Source: Dryomyza anilis
Taxonomy: Eukaryota; Arthropoda; Insecta; Diptera; Dryomyzidae
Length of the DNA: 64,000 nt
NCBI GenBank assembly: GCA_951804985.1
Contig: OX638135.1
Coordinates: forward strand, 13,605,735-13,669,734
Direction of reading: 5' to 3'
This document shows, piece after piece, positions 22,641 to 35,663 of the stretch. A program made the position numbers and the translations under genes. The notes beneath the pieces were generated by a model that saw only the letters and a program-made list of their open reading frames with translations, was not told the DNA's origin and did no database searches. Each line of letters begins with the position of its first letter. Position 1 is the first letter of the stretch.

Positions 22641-24371
22641 AAAATCCAGTATGAATCAATAAATATACGGAGTGATGTACAGCTAAACGAAAAAATTCTT
22701 AATTTTAAGAAGCATATCTACTTAGTTGTCAAAAAGTAACTAAGTAAAATAATTCTGATATGCAGACATTAATTTCTTAGTTATCCAAAAAGTCTCTAAA
22801 TGAAATTATTCTGATATGCAGACATTAATTTCTAAGTATCAAAAATCTTGTTTCTGTTTCGTATAACTGTTGTCTGTAATATTGCATTGTCTATAATATT
22901 CGCTACTGAGCATTGTTTTGCATAGTCTATTGTTCGTGTGTCTGTCTGTCGATATGTTGATAGTAACTAAAAGCAATTATTTCGAAGCTAACATAAAAAA
23001 TATAACGAATTTATTTTTATTTAGATTTTTTTTTTACATACAAAGTTTAAAAAAAAAATGTTTACTGAACCGAAGCCATACCAATATTTGTAGAAAAATT
23101 CGTATTTTCTATATTTATAACTTGAACATTCATGCACACAAAAAAATATGTTGTTTAGTGCAAACAACATATGTGTTTGAAATATAATTTGCAACAACCA
23201 ATTTAAATAATTTGTAACAAATGCTTAAATTATTAATCGCAAACATCTCTTATATTTGTACCAAGCTATATAAATTGTGTTCCCTTTTGCTGGAAACACT
23301 GTTACACAAAAAGGTTCATAAATACTTCTATTCCTTCCGAACTGAATCCACATTCCACACAGACACATGCATGCATTGAACATATTTTGTTGTTACTCAT
23401 TTAGCCATAGAGTGAAATTTATTATTAAAAAACTTAAATAAAATCGAATACAAATATTAAACGAATTTTCTAACTAACTGCTTCAAACTCCATGATCTCC
23501 AATGAGTTTTACATAAAATGTGTTAATATGTCTGAGTCAAATGTGAGTTCTGGCGATAAATGTTGCACGTTGCGTGATGCCTGAGGTTCGACACAGCAGT
23601 AAAAACGACATGATTGCTTTCGGAAATACTAGGGCAAATACTTCCTCTCAAGCAAGTGTTTCAGAAAACACTTCAAATAATAATTATTTGAGGCAATTGA
23701 CTAATTAAAATTTACCATTTAAAACAAATAGATTCAGCAGTTAGGAGGAACAATTAATTGAACACTTACAAAGCGTACAATTAAAGTGTTTACGACAAAT
23801 TAATGACTATATCTTAAAAATACTAATAATTTGAAGTGTTTGCAGGGAACAGTCATTATTTATGGCAAATTGTATAAAATTATAAGTTTTAAGTGGAAAC
23901 ACAAATATTTGATTGTTTTCGGCAAATAATTAGTAAACAATCATTTTTTTTTTGAGTGTACTCATGGACGCGGTTTTGTCTGGCTGTGCTTTACTGTTCT
24001 ATTCCTGAAACCACACATGCATACAATATATATTATGCCATTTTTTGATTCCTAAGAAAAAAGCATAACCAGGTAAATTGTACTTAGTTTTTTTGATACC
24101 TAAGAACTTAATGTCTGAATATCTAGAAACATTGTACTAGTTACTTTCAACAGATAGACAGGCACACTAACAAACAGATTACGAGGGTTTTTTTTGCGAA
24201 GAATACAGAAACAATTTTGTTTATTTTTGGTTTTTACAAATCAATAAATTAACTTCTCAAAATCCAGTAGAATAATTTGCTTTCTTAATATTCAGATAAT
24301 AAATTCTAGAATTTTAGTGAAATAAATTGATTTAAATAATTTCAATCTGTTGAATGTGAACTTTAAGCATT
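22641..24371. other. Unassigned AT-rich stretch with motif arrays and one element end
   Basis: No gene. ATTCTGATATGCAGACATTA occurs twice (about 22753 and 22809) and inverted near 24110. GTGTCTGTCTGTCGATATG (22937) is mirrored by CAGATAGACAGGCACAC near 24152. A TA-flanked element right end, TTTTTTTTTTGAGTG, finishes at 23958 and is preceded by AAACACTT/AAGTGTTT motifs (23655-23940); its left end was not found. Confidence 0.4.
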
Positions 24372-26122
24372 CAATAGATCAGTGATTGCCAACCTTTTTG
24401 TTGTCGCGACCCCCTTTTTAACTCCATATGGGCATTTCCAGAAAAACGTCAATCACGACCAAAAAATTCAAAATGCTCAAATCTTTGAAATAACAACTGA
24501 TTTGGAATATTTAATATCTGAATATAAATATCTAAAAATAAATGTATATTCCGTTAACGGTAACGTATAAAAAAATACTCATGAAGTTACGTTATTATGC
24601 AATATGTAAATATACCCATTTTTCATGTATTTTGAGTAACAAAATTAATGAACTTTAAATATTATTTTCTGTTTTTTCAGTTAACATTAATAATTATTTC
24701 TAAAGCTTAAAAATAGTGATCCAAATTAAGATAACGGAAAATTTTCGATTTTTGTATAAGGGTTTTCGATGTCACGTCCGGAACCAAAAAGATACATTTA
24801 TTACCATAGTAAACTGAAACAATTTTTTAAAGAGTTGATTTCACTGTTTCTAAAGCAGAATTTCCTGGGCATTTCCACAAATGTAAACATTATTTTCCTA
24901 ATAATTCTAGAAAATTTTTGACAGCTAGTTGAAATCTGTCCAGTACGGAACTTTGAGTACCAAAAGTTTAAAAAACTACAGTATAAAAAATATAAAAAAA
25001 AAAAATAAAAAAAAGTAAAAAAAAAAAATAAAAAAACTTAAAAAATCTGAAAATTTGAATAGTACATCACTTTTCATTTCGTAATAATGATTATAAATAT
25101 TGTCATATACATAATTATTTTTAGCAAAAAATCGTAGTGCAAATTTCGATACGAAACGTCCGGAATTATTCTGCGATTTATTACGAAATAACTGTAAACT
25201 TTATGAACAAAGTGTGTATAATCAAATGAAACTTATCAATTCTAGTAGATTTTGGTCTCCTGATTCTTGCTGCGTACTCAGTATTTACACTTTATATCGC
25301 AATTTATCGCACAATGGAATAAATGGAAACCTGTTTCGATTTTATATTCGGAATCTTAACACTATACAGTGGGCTGGGGACTAGATATTTTGGCCAAATT
25401 CTACTTAACTATAACTCTAATTTGTATAAAAAATTGTATTCATATAATTTAGATAACGCCGATTTAGAATATGTTATCAACATGTAATAATTCAAAATAG
25501 CGCATTCAATATGGCGTCCAATATTTTTAAATTTGATGGTAAGATCATGAAAATTGGTTCACCTATGATAAATGTGCCAAAAACGTCGAATCTGATGTTA
25601 ATATTTTTAAATTCAAAATGGCGGCTCTAAAATTTGAAAAAGTAAAAAAACGGTTTTCATAACCTCCAATATCAGATAATATTTAAAGTTTAAAAGATAT
25701 ATTAAAAAAATAAATTGTACTCAAACAAGGAGACAATAACGTATATATTTACTGTCATTTTTGATTTTCAAAATATTCAAAAGTGAAATTTTTTGAAAAT
25801 AAAATTTAGGGGCTTCACGCGATATTGAAAAAATTGGTATGCAGTTTAGTTTTACTGTCTTAGGTGCATGTTGGAAGGGTGCACATTTTTGCACATTTTG
25901 AGATTTTGCAAAGATATGCCTTTTTAAAAATTAGTTCAGCTTTTCACAAGCACGATATGAACTAGTAGTCATCGAATAATGACTTATTTATACATTTGAT
26001 GAAATATTTATTGATTTAGCTGGTATTGAATTATCTGGTAACTGGTAAAATTTGTTTAACTGACAATTTCATTGATACAGTTTCTATTATATTATTCTCA
26101 TAACATTATTCCTTGTGTTATA

Positions 26123-28109
26123 TATTTCCGAACAAAAAAAAACTGTTACTAAACGACAATTTGTAAGTGTTGTTATACATTGGTTATGAACGACAGTTTT
26201 AATTGTCGATTCTATTTTTAAAAAGTGTTTTTTGAAATATTCAACGAAACAAATTTATAAAATAGCTTAGCATTAATTAGCACCTTGTTGTTTATAAATT
26301 GATGTGTCAAAAATCAAAAGTTTAAAATTTTCAAACTTCCAAAAAATATATAAATAATACAAAATATAAAAATAATATCAGCAAGAAAAATGGCCCAATA
26401 CAAGTGACAAAGGTGGACAAGAGATGGACCAAAGAAGGGTTTCCACATTAAGCTCCATCCAGTCCAATTAAAGATTTTTGTCATGGTCAGCGATAGGCTG
26501 ACCAAAAAAGGTTTTCCACATTCAGTTCCCGACTAGTTAGAGATTCAGATAAGTTAAATATTATAATTCGCAAAATGTGTTTTAATTGGTTAACATTAAC
26601 CGCAGGAAACGCTTCGTTGGAGTAGTGGCTAATGTATTTATTTTTTGTTCAGTGTGAAATATTGGAGTTCAACTAATGCTGTCCATGATGTGCCAATGCC
26701 CATTGACAAAAGAACATGACGGTAAATGTCGGATTGACCAATGGGTTGACCTCAGCGTCAAATCTTCTCCATATCTACACTCAGAAGAAAATGTACCATT
26801 AAGTACTTTATGGTACGATCAATTATCAAATGTGAATAGTTTTTCTTTTTAAATCAAAAGTTTTCTAATTAATTCAATAGTATTTGAAAAATTCAGTACC
26901 ATAAATTTAAATATTTCAATATTATTTTTATAAATAAAATAAATACTGTTGTTTTAATGGTTTCCTCCTATAATAATAAACGTGGTGTAAAAAAAAAACA
27001 TAAAAACGAATGCAAACATGTTCGTTTTGTACGTCATTCTGCGTGTTTACTCAAAATGGTCGCATGTATTTTTTTGTTATAATCCACATTATTAAACGCG
27101 ACATTGGTAAGGGCTTAATGTATTTAATATTTTATTTATTACAGAAAATAAATAATACATCGAACTTCTATTATGGCAACGGACTCAAAAATAACTGCAG
27201 ACTCAAGTACTACAATCAATTATTGGAAACCAAAGCAAACATTAAATGTGTTATAACCTTTTGCAGCAAGAAGTGTCTTTTTATGTGTGTGTTGTAAAAG
27301 TGAATATCAATTTCGACATTTAAATAAAATAATATATACAATAAATTAACTATAATACATTTTTGTTTTAATAAATTATTAGGAAAATGTAATTCGACTA
27401 TACCATAAAAATAATAATACGTATCATTAAATTTTTATAGATCTTTCTTATTGACATTACAATATCACATTATAAAATTTATGGTACAACCACACATTGT
27501 ATTAAGAGTTTCAATAATACTGAACTGATGGGACGCATCCTATTGACCAATTTTAATGGTATAAATTATTGTTTTTCTATTGAAATACTATCAATTTACC
27601 ATGATTTTTTTCTGGGTGTATGTGCATACCCAGTGCATTGTGTTTTTTCAAACACTTTGCCTGCCGAATACCTTCCTCCCTAATAGAAATTGACCTGCCG
27701 CAAACTCCATTTATTTCAACAATTTTGTATGCACCACGCTTATCCTTACGAATATAATTTATAATTAAAATTATATTAAAATATTTAAAGTACATCAATA
27801 AAATATTAATACAAAACTTTCAATATTAGCTTTGCTTCTTTTACCTTTATCTTGAATAGAAAAGAGAAAAAAATAAGGAACCGTGAATTTACGAAAATTT
27901 TAACTGTTGAAACGACAGTAAACGATTGTCAATATACAGTCACACAGCAACTGTCGGATCAACAGTACCTGTGTTTTTGACATTTATAATAAACGACACC
28001 TTTCTCCTGTCGTTCTAACCCTATATTAACAGTAACTTACTGTGGGCCCCATTTCAGCACTGAAAACTGTTGAAAAACAGCCCCAAACGACAGTTTATTT
28101 CTGTGTGTG
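26123..28109. mobile_element. Probable TA-type element with AAACGACAG motifs
   Basis: The right end read inward is CACACACAGAAATAAACTGTCGTTTGG. The left end near 26123-26165 is AACAAAAAAAAACTGTTACTAAACGACA, eroded at its tip. AACGACAG/CTGTCGTT motifs recur on both flanks (26150-26215, 27900-28100). The element at 26778-27618 sits inside. Confidence 0.45.
26778..27618. mobile_element. 841-bp TA-flanked element with ATGGTAC motifs
   Basis: Ends CACTCAGAAGAAAAT and (inward) CACCCAGAAAAAAAT, flanked by TA (26776-26777, 27619-27620). The subterminal motif is GTACCAT/ATGGTA and relatives. No transposase; a 95-residue open frame at 27010-27297 has no recognised domain. Confidence 0.8.
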
Positions 28110-28419
28110 CGGTTTTACTTTCCCATAATACGTTTTCATATTTTTATGATTTGTTTTCAAATTTATTTAAAATTAAAAGAAATAAATGTTTATTGCAAAA
28201 ATTTAATAAGGCACCAAACTTTAAAAAAAACGAAATAATTCAGTTCAAAGTTTTGAAAAAATGGTAAAATCATATTGTTTATCCTGTTTAATGCAGACAA
28301 TGGCGTAATTTTTGGAATATCGCTTAATCCACATAACATATGTAGTAACAATAATCAAGAATTTAAAAAAATAAAGAAAGTTAATCTTCCATATTGGATT
28401 GATGTTTTTATATATATAT

Positions 28420-28840
28420 AAAATTTAAAACGTATGGTTAGAATTCACCAAAAATTATGTGGTCCAAAAATGGGCGTGATCCGCCCTCATTTTTTTCTAC
28501 TTTATTTCCCAGGTTTTCGAAGTGGAAATTTTAGGCGTAAATTATTAAAATCAAATCTATAAAATATAAGTCTTACAAAATTGTAAATAAAGGCGTGGTC
28601 CGCCCACTTTTATTTTTCTAAATTTGTTTTATTAGATTTTTATACTTTTATATAATTTTTTTAAATTATGGGGTCGTAAATTTCTGATAATATTCTGAGT
28701 GTGGGGCGGTTCAGCATAATTAAGAACTTTAAAATTGATTAATATCCCCACCAAATGTGTAGGGTATCCCATAGTCGGGCCCGACCGACTATAAAAGTTT
28801 GTCCAAACTTACCCATGTGACCTAACTTTCCCAACTCGTT
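28420..28840 (+). mobile_element. Mini-me-like family A copy 4, 5'-truncated
   Basis: The right 420 bases of family A only: the GTGGTCCAAAAATGGGCGTGA box, GGCGTGGTCCGCCCACTTTT, the hairpin AGTCGGGCCCGACCGACT and CCCAACTCGTT. The core and GTCY tract are absent. Confidence 0.8.
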
Positions 28841-29232
28841 TTATGTTGGAACTGAAGTTACTATTATAAAAAGTCTTTAAACAAGAATCGGAACCGGTAC
28901 CCCAAAGAGTTTTTGTAACTGAAAGAATTTGTAATTTTCTTAATTTCAATTGTAATAAATTACTCTCTCGACACAGTTCCATATTAAAATTCTTGTTGAA
29001 CAGTGTAATCATCTGAGTGTTTTTGTTCTTTTGTAGAGTTTTGGAATATTGCAATATTACTAATATAAAATATTCTTAAGTGTTCTTACTATTTTAAATA
29101 CCTTTACAATTTAATGCTTCATATTGATAAATTTAAAATTTTATTTATTTCAATTTTTTTAAATAAATTATTTAAAAATTTAATTTGAATATCCCTTCGC
29201 GACCCCTTCAAACCATCGGTTGGGAACCAGTG

Positions 29233-30900
29233 CAATACATTATATTATCTACCGCCCCTCGTTTCATTTTAAGTCATACTAAAAAAAAATATGAAACAAA
29301 AAATATTTTTTAACATAAAACGTTTTTAATGTGAACTTTAAGGATCCAATAGATTATATTTTCTACCGCCCCACGTTTCATTTAAAATCATACTAAAAAC
29401 GTTTTATGTTAAAAAATATTTTTTGTACCATATTTAGACACCGAATTGCACAGAAATAACAACAAAATCGCAATAAACTGGTATACAAAACAAATGGCTT
29501 CAGGAAGAATAATGAATTTCAATTCGACACAACCCTTAAAACCGAAAATAAACACAGTGGCCAATTTAATTAATAAAGTTGTATATATAAATGACAAACC
29601 ATTTATAAATGACAACATAAAGAAAATTGAGACAATTCTAAAAAACAATGACTACCCCAACTATCTAATTGACAACATAATACAAAAATAACTTAACAAA
29701 AATACAACTGACCAAAACACGGAACAAACAGAAAGATCTGGCAACACTAAACAATATTTTAGTGTCACTTACGTTCCACATTTACCAAACAACAAAACTT
29801 TGCATGAAACAATAACGAGAGAGGGAACAGCATTCGCGCACAAATCAAACAAAACATTAAAACATATCTTCACAAACACAAAAGCGCCGGTAGAAAAACA
29901 CCAACATCATAACGTACTATACCACATAGGATGCAATGAAAACAACGATGAACAATGCCAACATGTATATATAGGGACGACAAAGAGAGCACTCGGACCG
30001 AGAAAAGCAGAACATCAAACCGACATTAGAAAAGAAAAGATGACAACAGCATTAGCACAACATATTTTGGAAAGTGGACACACAGCCGATTTTGACAATA
30101 TTAAAATTTTGGACAGAGAGAGAAGAACAAATACACGATACACATTAGAATACAACAAAAATTAACAAAAACAATGAACACAAAAGAAGACAAAGATAAC
30201 ACCCACTCAATATATTCAGTGCGATCAAAAATCTTTAGCGACAACAAGTTATAATGTTTGAATTTTGTTTTTAATGTAATACGTTGTTTTTTAATTATAA
30301 ATTTGATCTGTAATTGTTTGTAATAGTGGAAAAATTATGGTGTAATCAATGTAGTAAAAAATAGTAAGTGTTAATTAAAATGAATGTTAAATATTGTAGA
30401 CAAAAAAAAGTCTGTAAATTTAAAGATCCAATAAAATATCCCTAAAGAAGTTGGAAAAAAGCCAGACCAAAACAGCCTATTCATATAAGATAAAAAATAT
30501 TTTTTATTTCATATTTTGTATTTTTCTTATTTTTTTTTTTTGTGTCAGTTAGAAATTCATCTGACATAATACGAAAGGCCTAATATTATTAAAATTAAAA
30601 ATATTCAAGTTTCAAAGTGTCTTTAATATGGAACCATGGCGATAGAACTATGATGAACCGGATGGCAAGAAAACGAAAATCGATTGTCATCCAGTTTGAG
30701 GCAATATTTAAAATCTCAGGTCTGTAGCTCATCGCGAAGGTAGTTTAAAATCAATTACTAAATTTCTACCGAACAGACAAGAAAACAACATAATATATTC
30801 ACTTTAAAACGTTTTATATTAAAAAATATTTTTTATTTTATATGTTTCTTATTTTTATGTTTCAGTTAGATTTTTGTCTGACAGAATTTGAAAGTCCTAA
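29233..30900 (+). mobile_element. Penelope-like element remnant with repeated flanks
   Basis: The 5' side has two copies of an ~100-bp segment (TCTACCGCCCC...TTTCATTT; 29233 and 29350 region), with AAACGTTTT / ATGTTAAAAAATATTTTTT present in inverted orientation. The 3' side repeats TTTTTGTGTCAGTTAGAAATTC (about 30535 and 30855) with similar AT-rich sequence before it. Complex terminal duplications are common in Penelope-like elements. The outer limits are not defined. Confidence 0.55.
29431..30165 (+). pseudogene. Penelope-like reverse transcriptase C-terminus plus GIY-YIG endonuclease
   Basis: One reading frame, broken by a single in-frame TAA at 29689-29691. Before the stop is the RT thumb-like region (NWYTKQMASGRIMNF, then QPLKPKINTVANLI). 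After it come YFSVTYVPHLPNNKTL and the GIY-YIG module (VLYHIGC, then HVYIGTTKRALGPRKAEH, and SALAQHILESGHT-like ALAQHILESGHTADF). This order, RT followed by GIY-YIG, is specific to Penelope-like retroelements. The RT catalytic part is missing upstream. It is 5'-truncated and inactive, but only lightly decayed. Confidence 0.85.
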
Positions 30901-31967
30901 CACCCAGGAAAAAACATTGTAAATCCGTTATGATTCATAGTAAATTCGTTATATATCTTAACGATATGAAGTCAAATTTAGTTATAGTAACATCATTATT
31001 TTTTCATAGTACATTTTTTAAATTGTCAAATATCACAAATTTACTATGTTTCATTTTAATTTACTATGTATAATAATGATTCTTTTACAATCTTCTACAT
31101 ATGAATTTACTATGTTTAATAGCATTTTTACTACAGTAAACCAATGAACATTAACATTTCAATTTATTATATTTATTTATGGTTTTTAAATAAAAACAAA
31201 TATGTATATTAGCAAATGTTCACACTAATCGCCAATGAAATACTTTTGCACATCGACTTTAAACACATATAAAACTGAACAACGGCGCCTCACTGTCCGC
31301 CGCGCAACTCCAGCGTCTTCAACATATTTCCGAGGTACGCAACCTGTAGCCGACTTGGGGACGAATTGATGCAACGACCGCTCTTCTCTGTGCCACAGCG
31401 ACGATGCACAGACTTTGCCACTGGATGGATCTCCAGCTACCAAGACTCCTCGTCACTGATTCGAAGCTAGAAGCGGCAGCAACGGACAGAAGTAAACCCA
31501 ATAATATTGAAGCATCTCAGGAAGATGTTTCTACAATATGAAAAAATAAATTTAATATATTTATTTACTGCTTACACTCGTTCGGTCGTCGCTTTTGGAC
31601 ATTTTCCATAAGTGTTGAAAATGTCAACATAATAAACCGCCACGCAATCCCAGCATTTTCAACACATTACCGCAGTGCGCAGTCTGCCTCAATCGCGCAC
31701 AACATTGTGCGATAGGATGCTCCCGTAGACTCCAGTCAGCCGCCCAGGTTCAGCTTCCGCGGCTCCTCGACACTAATCTCCAAACTGTAATTCAAACTGG
31801 GTGAACATTAGTCCACAGTAGAACAGTCCAAGAACAAAAAGAATAATTTTAACAAATAATCGCATGCTTTTGCTGTCAACAAAATAAAATTTTAATTAAA
31901 TAAAAACAATGTTTATAATAAATTATTAAGAGTTAAACACCATTATTTTTGTCATCTTTTTTCTGGG
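30901..31967. mobile_element. Possible TA-type element with CATAGTAAATT motifs
   Basis: Left CACCCAGGAAAAAACATTG and right (inward) CCCCAGAAAAAAGATGAC resemble the CACCCAGAAAA termini at 26778-27618. The left flank carries many TTACTATG/CATAGTAAAT motifs (30935-31140). The flanking TA is not clean. The middle is the GC-richer duplicated segment at 31230-31800. Confidence 0.4.
31230..31800. repeat. Two diverged copies of a GC-richer ~250-bp segment
   Basis: CGCCGCGCAACTCCAGCGTC then TTCAACATATTTCCGAGGTACG (from about 31300) is repeated as CGCCACGCAATCCCAGCATT then TTCAACACATTACCGCAGTGCG (from about 31640). No shared open frame or recognised domain. Origin unknown. Confidence 0.6.
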
Positions 31968-32142
31968 GCTTATGATCGCATGTGAACCTGTATTTTGAAA
32001 AAATGGTAGTCTGAAATTTTTTTGGACTAAAAACGCATTGGTGTTTTGGCACCGACTTATGTACCAATATTCATTTATATAAATTTTTTATGGTGTGCGA
32101 ATGCGGCCCCCCACATCTTTTAAATTGCCAATGCGACCCGTC

Positions 32143-32366
<224 letters not shown>

Positions 32367-32847
32367 TGTATGTGTCCAAGGCATATTTTGGGGACCAAAT
32401 ATTTTACACCAAATATTTTGACTCCTCCATCTTTTTCTTTAACTATTTTCTACATCCGTAAAATATATATATATTTTGTCCTCAAATTATGCAATTCTCT
32501 TCTATATAACATATTTTCAATCTAAAGATGTTTTTGAGGACAGAATTACGTTTTCTTAAAAAATATGTATATTTCGTATAGAGTAATATACGTATGCGTA
32601 AGGTATTTTTTGAGTACCTAATATTTTATATGTAAAGCATTCTTTGAGGACCATGCTTAAGTGGTCCCCAAAATATGCAGTACATATATGCAAAATAAAA
32701 ATGAAATGAGAATGCTTCGCCCTTCAACCATTTTTTTTTTATGGGCGTAGCAATTTTTTGTAAATTCGATAAGGTAGTATGTAACTGCTGCTGAAAGGCT
32801 GCTGGAGACTTAAACGAGGTGGTTTCTGGTTTAATGTTTCTTGGTAT
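32367..32847. other. Unassigned AT-rich stretch
   Basis: No gene. TTTTGAGGACC / GGGGACCAAAT / GTGGTCCCCAAA segments recur (32388, 32644, 32663), hinting at another small repeat. Confidence 0.4.
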
Positions 32848-33851
32848 ATGTCTGACATTGTACTTGACACTCCATTAGACACATGTCTACTGGAGATGCC
32901 CTCCGACGCAATGATAACAGAAATTTTACCAAGACGAAATTTTGAGGTTTGCCAACCTGACATTCAAGACTGGCTAACGCCCGACTGTGATCCAGGAAGA
33001 GGGTCACACCGCATTTTCACCGACGGCTCCAGAACCGATCAGGGATCTAGTGCTGGAGTGTTTGTGGAACCGGATGACCGCAAACTTCACTTCGCCTTAG
33101 GCGACAATGCCTCGGTATTTCAAGCCGATGTTTATGCTATTCTTATGGCTATGGACTACATTGCGGATAATAGATGACAGAACAGACCAATATCTATTTG
33201 CAGCGATAGTCAAGCTGCTCTTATGGCTTTGACAACCCGGTCATGACATCCAAAATTGTACGTCAATGCAGATCACGTCTCAATTGTGTTGGTAAATACA
33301 ATACACTGAAACTGATTTGGGTGCCGGGCCATAAAGGAATTTCGGGAAATGAATCAACTGACGAACTAGCACGTGCTGGATCTGGGATAATCCATTTGGA
33401 CCAGAGCCTGAGCTTGGACTACCTGCATCTATTGGAAAATTCGCCATCAGCACTTGGGTCGCATCCGCACACAAGAGCAGATGGCTGAACGAGACGAAAT
33501 GCAGATTCTCCAAGCTCATGACACCGACGATAACCAAAAGATTGGCCTCGTTTCTACTTTCCTTATGTAGAAAGGAGTGCAGAAAAGTGAGGGGACTTCT
33601 AACGGGACACAACGCATGTGAAAAACAAATGAACGCAATCGGCCTGGCCGAAACAAACTGGCCGAAGAAACTGGCCGAAGAAACTGGCACCACAGAGGAG
33701 CTTCACTCTTTATCACACAATAGCCTTCTTCGATTCAACATCTAAGAATCTAAGAAATAACATTAAAATCAGGGAACTGGGTCACAGTACAATGGATATA
33801 ACCCTGTCTGAGTGCTGTGGCTCTATTTTTATCCCACAAAAACAAAAAAAA
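32848..33851 (+). pseudogene. LINE ORF2 C-terminus with RNase H domain, unit 1
   Basis: RNase H motifs are clear across broken frames: RIFTDGSRTDQGSSAGVF (catalytic Asp in TDGS), VFQADVYAILMAMD (an Asp stands where the catalytic Glu is usual), ICSDSQAAL, and WVPGHKGISGNESTDELA. Downstream are KSRWLN, TPTITKRLASFLLSL and GLLTGHNACEKQM, typical of the region after RNase H in R1/LOA/I-type LINEs. Breaks: TGA at 33175-33177, a second stop and frameshift near 33244, another near 33440-33490. A 15-bp repeat (AAACTGGCCGAAG) lies at 33655-33690, and an A-rich tail ends about 33851. Everything 5' of the RNase H is missing. This copy keeps 30 bases lost from units 2 and 3. Confidence 0.8.
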
Positions 33852-34450
33852 AATGTTACTGCATTTCTGTCTTTTCAGCACCAGAAATAAAATTGAATAT
33901 TCTTATTTATTTGGAATCTCAAAAAAAAATGTTTTTAACTAGACGTGTCCAGTGTAATCGACAAAAATCAAGAATTTTGTATTAATATATTGTATACAAA
34001 ATTTACTAATTACTTCAAATAAATACAATTATGAATATTGAAAATTGTAAAAGATATGCATTCGATAGATACGATGTCAAATGTCCGCATTCAGCGACCC
34101 CAACAGCTGTAAGACTGCTTTACTTTTATTGAATGCAACGCTACCACATCTGTTAATTTAAAAATAATTTAAAACTCTTTAATTGATTGAAACCATATTT
34201 TTCCAATTTAAATTCCATTTTTGTTTATAAATATTTGAGTTAAAAAAAAACTCTGTGCAATTAAAAAAATATGAAATATGTTACCATTACAAAAATATGA
34301 ACGCTTTTCTCCAGTGAAAGCTTCTATAACCATGTTCAATATACATTCCTAAATCACTTAATATCCTGGTTTTTGGTTCAGTTTTAATAGCTACCAGACT
34401 AGTTTATAGACAGCAATACTAGCTAGGGATCACGCTGATTCAAGCGTAGC

Positions 34451-35205
34451 CACTCAATATGCCAAATTGTAAGCGTTAGAAAAAATTATTATAATTGTCT
34501 TTAAGGTTAGTGTGTCTTTCAAATCAGTTTCAAATATAAAATAAGTGCTATTTTGTTTACTATGTATTTGAAAATGATTTGATAATAACATTACCAAAAA
34601 GGACAGAGAAAATTAGGAACAAAAATGTAGCGTCGCTACAAAAATTATAACATAACAACTCGCGTCCAAATCTAATAGCTTACCGAAATCTAATAGTGTA
34701 TGGACTTCTCTGAATATTTAAAACAATATACCGACCGCCCCCGAAAACCTTGAATAGGCTCCAGAATGGTATTCTAGAGCTTGAAACATACAAGCTTACA
34801 AAAAAAACACGACTACCACATTTGGATGCTGACATCGATTTCCTGCAGCTGTCTGTACGCTCGGGGTTGAAGTATACGATATTGGTTGGATGACATAGAA
34901 CGGGATAATTAATTAAAAAATGCCCTTTTTGTTGTCCTATATGAGGATCCTCTTTTTTTACTTATTTTGTAGGATTTGGTATCGAGTTGAAAATAAGGAT
35001 AAATCTTGATTTGATGCTAATGTTGAACTAGTGTTGATATAAATTATAGAATGAAGAATTTTCAAGTTAAGATTGCGCTATCGGTTTTATTGAGAAAGCT
35101 ATGTTTCTTAAGTTTAGGTCAAAGGTTTTTCAAATCTGAACTTCAACTCTATGATTTGAAAGTAATGATAGATTTCAAAGCATTCTCAAGTGAATATTAA
35201 ATTAT
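34451..35205. repeat. Foldback-arm fragment, unit 1
   Basis: Matches the left arm of the foldback element at 57605-58440 in the same orientation (AAATCAGTTTCAAATATAAA, ACAACTCGCGTCCAAATCTA, CCTTGAATAGGCTCCAG, ATGATAGATTTCAAAGCATT). Confidence 0.75.
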
Positions 35206-35240
35206 TTATTTATAATATATAACAATAATTATAATTAACC

Positions 35241-35349
35241 AACTTGCGACCACCGTATCTAAGTCCGAAAAGCTGTAGTCGGGCCGGTAAATCACGTTAC
35301 ATTTGGGCTTGATGAAGGGCCGCACCTACCACAGCAGCAACTGCAGAAC
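35241..35349 (+). other. GC-richer segment X-left, unit 1, cut by hAT-d
   Basis: About 110 bases clearly GC-richer than the neighbours, ending in TGCAGAAC, the 8-bp duplication of hAT-d. Read with the right half at 55248-55375 it gives one frame across the junction (GRTYHSSNCRT, then LNYPDIEIQEAFL). No family is recognised. It may be an exon or part of an older element. Confidence 0.45.
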
Positions 35350-35663
35350 CAGGGGCGGATCCAGAAGTATGATTTGGGGGGCGGTCATTTGATTTTTTTG
35401 CGCCTTTTTTCCAATTTCTAATTTTTTCTAAAATGCGCCCCAAAAATCCGGTGCACCTACATATTTGGTCATATAGGTACTCAAATGAAAGGTAATAATG
35501 CAACATTTGTAATTATATGGTCATTTTTATGATAGCGATTAAAATTTGTAATTATGTAAAAAACAAAAAAAGAACCCAACAATTAATTATAATATTTCGT
35601 TGGGAAGTTATATCGAGGAAGCGCCGCAGGCGACATTTTTTTTTTTTGAAATAATAGTGTAAT
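35350..35663. mobile_element. hAT-d left end, unit 1
   Basis: CAGGGGCGGATCCAGAAG preceded by TGCAGAAC (35342-35349), followed by TGCGCCTTTTTTCC and AAAATGCGCCCC. It is cut by hAT-e at 35664. Its right end is present once only, at 55239. Confidence 0.8.

Larger units (their letters stand above)
24380..29232. mobile_element. 4.85-kb hAT (family c) filled with nested elements
   Basis: Left end CAGTGATTGCCAACCTTT; right end read inward CACTGGTTCCCAACCGAT. Flanks CAATAGAT (24372-24379) and CAATACAT (29233-29240) agree at 7 of 8. The joined flanks recreate a sequence present just downstream (AACTTTAAGGATCCAATAGA then TTATATTTTCTACCGCCCC at 29333-29372), which is an independent empty site. No transposase frame is visible. 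It contains the elements at 26123-28109, 26778-27618 and 28420-28840. Confidence 0.85.

Noticed and set aside
30901..31967. Confident TA-flanked element call
   Set aside because: Both ends resemble the group but TA flanks are not clean, so it is listed with low confidence only.
33280..33693. 137-residue minus-strand frame, repeated at 38097 and 43168
   Set aside because: Antisense to the RNase H pseudogene; it survives in three copies only because the units are recent duplicates.
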